A program made the translations under genes and the position numbers. This document shows, piece by piece, positions 55,736-64,000 of a stretch of DNA of 64,000 nt. How positions within the stretch are numbered: position 1 is the stretch's first letter; every line of letters starts with the position of its first letter. The notes beneath the pieces are model-generated. The model had not been told where the DNA came from and did no database searches. It was given only the letters and a program-made list of their open reading frames with translations. The DNA is from Fragum whitleyi. Taxonomy: Eukaryota; Mollusca; Bivalvia; Cardiida; Cardiidae. The stretch lies in assembly GCA_948146395.1 (NCBI GenBank), contig OX411544.1, positions 51,647,933 to 51,711,932 on the forward strand. The letters are read 5' to 3'.

Positions 55736-56042
55736 TACTTAATTTTTATATATTGCCCGACCTCTTGTCTGGACAGTGCCTAAACAGACTTACTCTGCAT
55801 CACGCATATGACTGTGATACGTTTTTTTTCTTCGAATTCTTTAACCTTGATTTATCATACATCATTCGTATCACATCATACTTCCGTACCTGGTCTTTTT
55901 AAATGTAATTTATTTCAAATCTGTTCATCAACAAAAAAGCTTCCTTATTTAACCAGCTAAAAGTCAAACATGTTACGAGCGTATAATAAAAACAAAATCA
56001 AAGAAAACAAGGTTTTTATTGAAATGGTATTATTTTGATTCC

Positions 56043-56227
56043 TTCCACTGCGTGACGGACAGAGAGGGGAAATTATCCTGTGTCTGCAGACGAAATAATG
56101 ATAAATGTGATGTCAAAACAGATAAGCGTCCTACGGTTGGATGGACGTTTTATGCATACAGATTACGAGTTGTCAACATATCACGCAGGGACAGTTTCCG
56201 GACTGTGACGGAGCAGGATCGAGGTAT
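56043..56227 (+). CDS. Orphan coding-like stretch, possible exon or pseudogene fragment
   Basis: A plus-strand frame reads HCVTDREGKLSCVCRRNNDK, then CDVKTDKRPTVGWTFYAYRL, then RVVNISRRDSFRTVTEQDRG. Its composition (Cys-rich, charged, few Leu/Ile/Phe runs) is unlike the repeat-derived frames around it. A possible donor GAG|GTATCT follows at about 56224. No good acceptor or partner exon is visible, and a MITE starts at 56233. I do not recognise the family; it could be an exon of an unrelated plus-strand gene or a captured fragment. Confidence 0.25.
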
Positions 56228-56232
56228 CTTCA

Positions 56233-56641
56233 GTTAGTTACATCGTGAAATTGACACTCATATCAATCAAAACAATTCTAAAGCACTCACTTAGCGCTTC
56301 ATTCATTCTTCCAAACACTCAACCAAAAACGCTCCAAAATGACTTAAAGATACAATCAACGGTCACATTGAAAATCGCGATTTCAATGACATCATTGAAG
56401 TTGTAAGCGTCTGGTTGGTTCTAGAAGAATTGTTAGGAAGTTATATATGGAACTTATGTGCATATTTTATTAAAGGGAGGTAAACATATCGCTAATTTTG
56501 TTCATCCTGAACAAAATTAGTGATATTTGATTACCTCCCTTTAATTTCACTCACTCAAAACTCGCTGCAAACACTCCTTCAATTTCATTTCAAAATCATT
56601 CGAAAAATCATTCATCTTGTCAATTTTACAATGTTGTTAAC
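56233..56641. mobile_element. Central-hairpin MITE family (GTTAACAACATCGTG), full copy
   Basis: The left end is GTTAGTTACATCGTGAAATT and the right end, in reverse, CAATTTTACAATGTTGTTAAC-like. The centre TCGCTAATTTTGTTCATCCT and its reverse complement form a strong hairpin. GAGGTAA/TTACCTCC flank the hairpin symmetrically. Confidence 0.75.
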
Positions 56642-56960
56642 CATAGATCTTACCTGGACACATAATGAGTAAGGTTATATCTTCGCGTCTTTGTCATGGA
56701 TCTGTAAAGTTGGCGGAAATATATCTTGCCAGTCGAGTGCCTTTTGAAATTGGTTGAAAAAAGGTCATTACATTAATGATAATAATAGTTTTACGTGTAT
56801 TATGAGGTCCCTATTCAAATTGACTGGATTTTTCGTGTCAAGATACAAAAAATCATGTATTTTGGTTGCTTATAGACTTTATGCGCCTTTCCATTGACAC
56901 CACCTTCACAGCCGCAGCGCAGGTGTACGCGAATTTGTCGTACCTCATTATGTCAACAAC

Positions 56961-57083
56961 TGCCATACGTTCAGGATGTAAAAACGTTTTGCGAACGTTT
57001 TGAGATGATAACCGCTTTGCACGTGCATAAACGTTCAAAGCAAGGTATCATTTCGAAACGTTTTATATCCTGAACGCAGGGCT
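56961..57083. repeat. Palindromic MITE (CGCTTTGCACGTGCA), copy 1
   Basis: CATACGTTCAGGATGTAAAA on the left is answered by TATATCCTGAACGCAGGGCT. The centre is ACCGCTTTGCACGTGCATAA. Confidence 0.6.
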
Positions 57084-57206
57084 GGTTCGACTTAACGGCC
57101 GCCATATTTCTAGCTTTCTGATTTACTCAATTTCTTCTCGTCATGGTTAATCGGAATGAACACGACTTAAAGTCTTGATAGCATGTTAAAAGGGTACTAA
57201 ATACTA

Positions 57207-57343
57207 GACCTGCGTTTTGGGAGAAAAAAAAAACGATGTAAACTTTTTGCAAATAATACCCCGCTTTGCACGTGCACTTACATGCAAAGCAGGGTACAGT
57301 TTTCAAAAAATGCACTGTTCAGTCATCCTGGACGCGTGGCAGG
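57207..57343. repeat. Palindromic MITE (CGCTTTGCACGTGCA), copy 2
   Basis: The centre TACCCCGCTTTGCACGTGCA is answered by ACATGCAAAGCAGGGTACAG. The outer arms are diverged (CCTGCGTTTTGG, CCTGGACGCG). Confidence 0.65.
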
Positions 57344-57353
57344 TTAGAAATAC

Positions 57354-57490
57354 CAGCCTTGCGTTCAGGGTCACAAAACAGTGCAAACAGTTTTCCAATT
57401 ATACGACGCTTTGCACACAGGTGCACGTGCAAAGCAGGATTCAATAGGAAAACTGTTTGCACCGTTTTGTGATCCAGAACGCAGGGCTGT
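57354..57490. mobile_element. Palindromic MITE (CGCTTTGCACGTGCA), copy 3
   Basis: It runs from AGCCTTGCGTTCAGGGTCAC to GTGATCCAGAACGCAGGGCT, with CAAAACAGTGCAAACAGTTT and its reverse inside. It lies 10 bp beyond copy 2. Confidence 0.75.
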
Positions 57491-57598
57491 AATACCTGGT
57501 TACGCGCTCCGGTTGAAAACACGAAGTGCCCTTAAGCTAAAAACCTTATCATTCAAATATTTAAGAATAGAAATACAATTGATTTGTACTTCTATTTA

Positions 57599-57897
57599 AA
57601 TGATTCTACAGAGTGTGACTTTTTTTCATTGTTAACACGGGTTCTCCATCTTTGATTTGTCAGGGAATAGCATTTAATAGACATAATAATGAAGAACTTT
57701 CAGTCCCTCTTGGTGGTAAAATCTAATAAATCTCTGCCAAACATTAATGGACGACCAGTCCTGATTACATTATATGTGTCCAATTTGCAAAATTCCCTCC
57801 TATTATTGTATTACCGAATTATTAAGTCTCGTACTGCCACTTAATAGAATCAAATGGTCACGGCTGATGTTCTTTTTCAAGAACTGACTTAAAGAAA
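57599..57897. repeat. ~280-bp duplicated segment, copy 1
   Basis: AATGATTCTACAGAGTGTGA to AAGAACTGACTTAAAGAAAT, nearly collinear with 58419-58735. Shared text includes GAATAGCATTTAATAGACA and TCTCTGCCAAACATTAATGG. No coding frame with family likeness was seen on either strand. Confidence 0.75.
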
Positions 57898-57949
57898 TTT
57901 ATTCATAGGGATCGTTACAACACAAAGTACCATGACGCTGACAAAGCAG

Positions 57950-58350
57950 ATGATTTTGGAATGATTTCCGAAATAAATTGAATTAGTTAGATGAGCGAGT
58001 TTTGAATGAAATTAGAAGGCGGGAATATAATATCGCTAATTTCGTTCACAATGAACGAAATTAGCAATTTTATATTGAGCCCCCCCACCCCCCACCCCCA
58101 CCCCCAACACACACTCATCCTTTCTGTGACTATTCGAAAAATTAATTTACACGTCTTAACGATCAAATAAGGAGCTTCTATCTCTACACCAGCCAATAAA
58201 TCATTGAATGATTTGTTCGGCTTAAATGAAGTTTTGAGGTGGTTTTGCAACGGTTTCTGCTCGTTTTTGACTGACTTTGAAGCCGTGACTTTGAATTATT
58301 GGGGTAACTATTCAAAATACTTAATGGAGTGAGTTATTTAGAATGTTTTT
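57950..58350. repeat. Central-hairpin MITE family, eroded copy
   Basis: GGAATGATTTCCGAAATAAA and GAGCGAGTTTTGAATGAA precede the hairpin TCGCTAATTTCGTTCACAAT with its reverse AACGAAATTAGCAA. Both termini are lost. A CCCCCCACCCCC run follows the hairpin. Confidence 0.55.
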
Positions 58351-58418
58351 GTTGAAGCGATTGAAAGTTTCATGATGTTTTTAACTTAATATGTCAAGAT
58401 TTAAAATACCAAAGCATT

Positions 58419-58735
58419 TAAATGATTCTACAGATTGTGACTTTTTCTCATTATTAACACGAGTTCCCCATCTTTGATTTGTCAGGGAATAGCATTTAAT
58501 AGACAAAATAATGAAGAACTTTCGGTCCCTCTTGGTGGTAAAATCTAATAAATCTCTGCCAAACATTAATGGACGACAAGCCCTGATTACATTATATGTG
58601 TCCAATTTGCAAATTTCCCTCCTATTATTGTATTACCGAATTATTAAGTCTCGTACTGCCACTTAATAGACTCAAAAGGTCACAACTGATGTTTTCTTCA
58701 AGATCTGACGTAAAAGATAGAACTGACTTAAAAAT
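58419..58735. repeat. ~280-bp duplicated segment, copy 2
   Basis: The offset is about 820 bp from copy 1, with the same order of shared phrases and scattered substitutions. The eroded MITE copy lies between the two. Confidence 0.75.
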
Positions 58736-58903
58736 TGCTTTCACGCACAAACTTTTTAAAAATTTCATTAGAATGACACCAAATTGCTATGAGCGAGTTT
58801 TGAATTATGTCAAATGGAAGTAAGAATGAGGCACACATGGCATAACTTTAATATAGCTGATATTCTATGAGCCCCTTTGTCTTTTGTTCAAATATACCTA
58901 TTG

Positions 58904-59636
58904 AAAGTTCACCTGAGCAAAAAGTGCTCAATGTGAGCTATTGTATTCACTCACCGTCCGTCGTCTGTCCAGCATCCGTCCGTCCGTCTGGCCGTCAGCA
59001 ATTTCTTTAAACGACTTTTCTTCCATAACCACAAGGCTAGTCAAGCCGAAACTTGGCAGGGGCGTTTCTTGGATAAAGCTTTTTCTAAGTTGTTTAGAAA
59101 ATTCAATTCCATCAAAAACTCTGGTTGCCATGGTAACAGAAAGGCCGAAAATTGCCAAAAAATATTATAAGAAAATCTTCTCCTCCTTAACCACTGGGAA
59201 ATGAGCCTGAAACTTTGTAGGCATGTTCCTTGAAATAATTTAATCTCTTCGAAAACTCTTGTTTCAATAGCAACAGAAAGGCCAAAAATTGCCGAAAATC
59301 TTAAACAAAATACTATCCTCCTAGACAACTGAGATAATCAAGCTAAAACTCCCATCAAATACTCTGGTAGCTTTTCAAAGGAAAGGCCCAAAATTGTCGA
59401 AAATCTTAGAAAAATATATTTTCTATCAAACCGATGGACGAATCAAGCTGAAACATGTTGGGGGTTTATCTTGTGTGAAGTTCTAACACATTTTTTAAAA
59501 GAATCTAAAGTACATTTCTTTCAAAACCACCCTAGATGTACATTAAACAATATCTGAAATTTATAACATGATAGACAAGTCATGAGTTGACTTACTAAGG
59601 TGAGCGTTTTAGCACCATCATGGTCCTCTTGTTAGA
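58904..59636. mobile_element. AGCTCACCT ... CATGGTCC element, compact copy
   Basis: It starts AGTTCACCTGAGCAAAAAGT and GTGAGCTATTGTATTCAC with a GTCCGTCC run. It contains three or four units with AAGGCCGAAAATTGCC(A/G)AAAA and ends AAGGTGAGCGTTTTAGCACC then ATCATGGTCCTCTTGTTA. Both termini match 5413-9165, but the internal units are unrelated. Confidence 0.7.
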
Positions 59637-59824
59637 ACTACGTGTCTAAATATCTCTGTGACCTCATGCGCCAGACACTTTCAAGTCGATGAAGCAATGG
59701 AGTGTAAGGTACGATTTTTTTATAAACTTTTGGCTATTTTGAGTAATTTCGGGGCGTTGTTATTATTCTTTTCTAAATATTTGAGTATGCGGTTTGAATT
59801 CTCTGAATGAATCGCTGGGCTACA

Positions 59825-60166
59825 GTAAACAATATCATGAATTTGAATAATTTTGGAATAATTTTAGAATGACATTAAATGAGTTTTTGAATGAATTTAA
59901 GGGTGGTAATCCAAGTCCGCTAATTTTGTTCATCTTGAACAAAATTAGCGATATTAATGATATATGGTTACAAGTTTTATGAATACCTTTCTGTGGCTCC
60001 AAGAAGCAATCAGACTCTTACAAATTCTATATAGTTCGTTGAATCCTTTTTTTTTCTAACGATTTTTATTTTGAATGTGGTTCTTGATTTTTAAGGGGTT
60101 TTAAAGCGTTTTTGAATAGTTAAAGTGGGTGTTTGGAATGAATGAATGTCAATTACGATGTGATTA
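59825..60166. mobile_element. Central-hairpin MITE family (GTTAACAACATCGTG), full copy
   Basis: It runs from GTAAACAATATCATGAATTT to GTCAATTACGATGTGATTA, with CGCTAATTTTGTTCATCTTG and its reverse AACAAAATTAGCGA in the centre. Confidence 0.65.
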
Positions 60167-60365
60167 GCTGTATCACGTGGATCGTTAACAAGAACGACGA
60201 CACTGTTTTATGAAAATGCGCGAGTAAACAAACAGTTTGCTTATTAAGCTCACGCGATATCCGCGATAGTGTACATAAACACTGGATCAATCCATGTTGT
60301 TGAAAATAGTGTTCATATTAATTAGTTGTCTTTATGATACTAAAAAACATACACTTGTTTGTCGG

Positions 60366-60442
60366 AGTTGCGTAGTCGAGTGGATAAGGACCACAGAATA
60401 TTGAGCAAGCGGACCGAGTTCGATCCTGCATCGCGACATAAA
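60366..60442 (+). pseudogene. tRNA-like sequence (degenerate)
   Basis: GTTGCG near 60368 can pair with CGCGAC near 60437. An A-box-like TAGTCGAGTGGATAAGG and a B-box-like GAGTTCGATCC are at sensible spacing. The T-stem has two mismatches, so a working tRNA is unlikely; a tRNA pseudogene or a SINE head is more likely. Confidence 0.4.
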
Positions 60443-60896
60443 AGTGACATTTTTTTCCCAATTTATAATTAAATATCATTCTTTTGAATTATGATAAATG
60501 TTGTGCTGATTTTGAAAATGCTTCAATTGTCTGCACTATTTTTGTAATTTTTAGATTGAAAAGATATATTCTATATTAATTTTAACGTGGGGATGAATAT
60601 AAAGCCGAGCTTACAAATACGCTGAAACTACGATTTGACAAATGGACGATTCAATATTTTAAAGATCGCACTCTTGTAAATTGAATGCAATTGCCAAAAC
60701 GATTTCAGATCAACGGCAATTGTTTCATAATTCGATGTTTTATCGCATAGAATTGAAATCGCTTTCTCCGAAATGTAGTATCCCGTATATTTAATCATAC
60801 ATGTATAATACATGTCTCAAAAATAAAGAAATGCATAGAAAAGAAATTTATCAGCGTGTATTTACTGGTCTAAACAACAATAAAAAATCATTGCTG

Positions 60897-60985
60897 GTGC
60901 TGACAGGATAGGAACCGGGAGCGTTTAAGTAATAATCAGATAATAGTCTTGCATGCGTATCCACTGAGCCATCGCAGTCATTTAC
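60897..60985 (-). pseudogene. tRNA-like sequence (degenerate), minus strand
   Basis: On the minus strand GACTGCGATGGCTCAGTGGA resembles a tRNA 5' half with an A box, and CCCGGTTCCTATCC resembles a B box (GGTTCGANTCC) with changes. The variable stretch between them is long. Probably a tRNA-derived repeat. Confidence 0.35.
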
Positions 60986-61868
60986 ATACGTCACGGATTT
61001 TATTTCTATTATATCAGATTATTACAGGTAGTTTACATATTCGATAAGTAACCTGCACTACCTTGAGAATATATCGATACAACCGTGTCAATGATAGCAT
61101 TATCGCGCGCAATTTATACAATACTATGAATTATTCTTCTAATTTTGCAGTCAGTCAAGCGCCTTCAGTCCAATCACATTTTTGTAACATTAATTTTAGC
61201 GCATCCTATTTATGTATTGGAACTAGTGATATATATTGCTTCTTGGAAACAAGCCCTACGCTTTTGTTTAAAGCATTCGCGAAACGTTTACGAAATGTTA
61301 GCGGGGTATAATTTCTAAACGTTGGCACAGATTTTGTTTGAGGAACACTGGCAACATCCTTGGAAATTCTGATAATGGTAAACAGTGGTGGTGGTACTAC
61401 GTTGTATTTTTACTACACATGTACGGAGAGATATATTTATGTCATATATGTTATAAATTTATCCATTTTATGATTTCAGTTGGTTGAAAGAAATGATATT
61501 GTTTTGTATATTTCACCATTTAAAACAGACGATGCATGCATTGCATATATTTAAGGCTGAATGCGTCGCTACTCCATATGTGTAACATTTATGATTCGTC
61601 AAACGAAAAAGGAATTTTGAAGAAAGAAAAAAAAGACGGAACCGTTTGGCTGATCAAAATTGCTTTCAAAATTTGACTTTCATCTGTTTTAGACCCATTT
61701 CAGACATATAACTTTCTGCAAAACTGAAGAGATCGTTTAGAAAGTAGTCTTAATATAGGAATATCACATAGCAATGTATGAAAAAGGGTTACTGGCAAAT
61801 GACATAGAGGTAAACTGAAACTGGGGTAGATGTACATTTTAAAGTAAAATAACAATTTAATGTATGTA

Positions 61869-61985
61869 GATTCCTCTTCTTCTTCTTCTTCTTCTTCTTC
61901 TTCTTCTCCTTCTTCTTCTTCTTCTTCTTCTTCTTCTTCTTCTTCTTCTTCTCCTCCTCATCTTTCTTCTTCTTCTTTTTTCTCC
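61869..61985. repeat. CTT/TCC trinucleotide microsatellite
   Basis: Over 100 bp of CTT repeats with a few CCT and CAT interruptions. The minus-strand Lys/Glu-rich frame across it is an artefact of the repeat. Confidence 0.95.
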
Positions 61986-63522
61986 TCATTGTCTCCTTGT
62001 TATGGAATATACGTTCTTCTCTATAAATAGATTTAAGTGCCTTCACGGACCTATTAGACGCCTCCAAACTCATGCTAGCCGATGAACTTATGGAATAATT
62101 ATGTTTTAGAACGCCATACAAGATTTTAGTGAGCGGCAGGAATACTGAATAACTGAAGCACGATTTAGAATATGAGCCAGTGTGTGACATTTCCAACAAC
62201 TTCACAGGTGCGCAAAGTAAAACCTTAGGTCAGCCTGTGAATCTGCAGTCTTTGCTTTATGCTCTGTAGATAAATACGATACGATCTTAATCCCATCTTC
62301 AGGCTTTCAGTGAATTATCTTATTGCACAATATGTTTTTTTAGACTGCACAATGTCTTTCCATCACGCACACACGAAATTGTTGGAAATGTCTCATTAAG
62401 GCTCATATGACAATGAGCGTCTTGAGTTCATAATTGTTTGTATCTTCACAAAGAAAACCGTTTGTCTGTCATTCCGTAGATTTAGTAAAAAAAAAAAGCC
62501 TTGTTGAAAAGTAGAGTTTTTTTTACAATATGACACTTTTCCATTCAACTGTTTGAATTAAGACTAGCCATAGATTATTTGGAAAATGGTTGATATAAAA
62601 ATTTATCACTTACCCCAATGAAAACGATTTGCAGTACGCAGATTACGCGTATGCTTTCATAAATGTTATGAAATAATTAAAGGTTTTGCTTATTTGATTG
62701 ATTTCACTAAATTAGAGAAAAAATAAGAAAATGCCTCACAATAATTCAGTATTCGAAAGGCTTTGTTAATTTGTATTATAAAGGGTTTAATGTTGACATT
62801 CCCCTGGAAGAATAAGTGATAAGGGAACCGCGGTTTAGTCATTATTAAAGATATTGAATATCATTAATAGGGCAGACAATGTAAATCAATATTTTATATC
62901 TTCTTATTTTACAAATTATTCAGTCACGACATTTTTCCCCGTTCTTGTTTCCGGAATATTTGCGAAAAAATCAAATGAAATAAGTATGATTTTGTCGCTG
63001 TAATTGCTAATATTGTATTAAGAATTGTCGTATAATACGTTGATGTAAACATTCTATATTCATTTGTAATAAAAAAATAATAATCAGCAACTTCTAAATG
63101 GACCCGACAAAGATTATGGAAAATGACAACTAAAATACTTTTTTATGACAACAAAGAAGAAATATTAAAATTCTATGATTATATACATTTGAATGATTGC
63201 TAAGTTTAAAAATAGCATGAAACATCATCCAATTTAAGACTAAGTAAATTAGAATTGTTACTAAAGTGACTCTTTTATGAAACCAAAAAGTTTAATTTTC
63301 TCAAAGAAAAAAAGAGGCCTTTGAAATATCATGTAAGTCATCATTTTGTCTTTACCAAATTTCAAAATCTGATATATATATTTTTCTCTATGCATGATCG
63401 TAGAAAGAGGACTTATTTCGAAGAATAAACAATGTGTTGAACATGAAAACATCGGCGAAATGTTGTAGAAATCTCACCTTGCAAGCGCTTTTGCTTTCAA
63501 AGGCGGGGAACTGCCCTGCGTT

Positions 63523-63647
63523 CAGGATAACAAAACGGTGGAAACAGTTTGCCCATTGTACCCCGCTTTGCACGCGCACTTGCGTGCAAAGCGGGGTACA
63601 ATTGGCAATCTGTTTGCACCGTTTTTGTCATTCTGAACGCAGGGCTG
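63523..63647. mobile_element. Palindromic MITE (CGCTTTGCACGTGCA), best copy
   Basis: GCCCTGCGTTCAGGATAACA on the left and ATTCTGAACGCAGGGCT on the right. The centre is TACCCCGCTTTGCACGCGCA with its exact reverse TGCGTGCAAAGCGGGGTACA. About 60-bp arms make this the most regular foldback in the window. Confidence 0.8.
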
Positions 63648-63879
63648 ATTTTAAACTTTTGTGAAAGTTTTGTGATTTTGAAAGTAAGTTCTTAAGTACT
63701 AAATAACCAAGTACCCTTATGTGAAAATGGCTCAAAAGAAATTGTTCTGAGAGCCATCAGTAATATGAGCCTGTGTGTGACATTTTCAACAACTTCAAAT
63801 GTACACAAAGCAAAGTTTCTGGCCAGTCTGTACAGAAGCAATGCTCACCCCCCCCCCACCCCCACCCCCCCTTGTTACA

Positions 63880-64000
63880 GTCAGTAACATCGAGCAATTG
63901 ATAAGGTGAATGGTATATCAAATTTAGAATAGAATCTGATGAGAGCGATGCATGAGTTTTTAAATAAAATTATATGGAGGTAATAAATTATTGCTTATTT
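63880..64000. repeat. Central-hairpin MITE family, copy cut by window end
   Basis: GTCAGTAACATCGAGCAATT, then GGTGAATGGTATATCA and ATATGGAGGTAATAAATTAT reproduce the left half of the family up to the point where the hairpin should begin. Confidence 0.55.

Larger units (their letters stand above)
55065..64000. other. Upstream flank of the receptor gene: repeats, no confirmed exon
   Basis: If the receptor gene extends further, its signal-peptide and outer exons should be here or to the right of the window, but I found none that fits by phase and pattern. Named repeats, two tRNA-like sequences and one coding-like stretch are listed separately. A run of C and CCCCCA occurs at 58080-58105 and 63848-63872. 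Confidence 0.5.

Noticed and set aside
60628..60813. Minus-strand frame YYISEKAISILCDKTSNYET as an upstream receptor exon
   Set aside because: No cadherin pattern, and no acceptor/donor pair giving the phase 0 exit needed before 55064.
61789..62205. 138-residue minus-strand frame with a long Lys/Glu run
   Set aside because: Two thirds of the frame is the CTT microsatellite; no domain or splice support.

Overview
This is eukaryotic genomic DNA: AT-rich, with short coding exons bounded by GT/AG splice sites and long introns packed with repeats. The dispersed repeats look like those of marine bivalve genomes (AGCTCACCTGAGC...CATGGTCCTCTTGTTA arrays, CTCCACTGGC elements, many palindromic MITEs). 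I infer a bivalve mollusc; the species cannot be told from the sequence.

Layout. (1) 1-12.2 kb, plus strand: the last seven exons of the proteasome subunit gene PSMA3 (about 180 of roughly 255 codons), ending in an acidic tail, a TAG stop and an AATAAA signal. Its 6-kb intron between exons 5 and 6 holds a three-deep nest of repeats. (2) 12.2-17.3 kb: the gap between two convergent genes, with a SINE, foldback repeats and a 1.0-kb mariner-type element lying in a tandem duplication. (3) 17.3-55.1 kb, minus strand: one large adhesion-GPCR gene that I assembled exon by exon. Twenty-two exons join with matching phases at every junction and give 903 continuous codons. Order: degenerate cadherin-like repeats, a six-cysteine PAN/apple domain, a GAIN domain with GPS, seven transmembrane segments and a short tail. 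The 5' end is not found. (4) 55-64 kb: mostly repeats, with two degenerate tRNA-like sequences, one orphan coding-like stretch on the plus strand and a long trinucleotide microsatellite.

The two genes are convergent and functionally unrelated: a housekeeping protease subunit and a surface receptor. The points most worth following are the receptor's domain order (cadherin-like + PAN/apple + GAIN/GPS + 7TM), which I do not recognise from a named subfamily; a ~60-bp minisatellite that begins inside the TM3-coding exon and runs about eleven copies into the adjacent intron; and insertions whose histories can be read directly because a neighbouring repeat unit preserves the empty site. Gene structure was derived by hand from splice signals, reading frame and family motifs, without transcript data.
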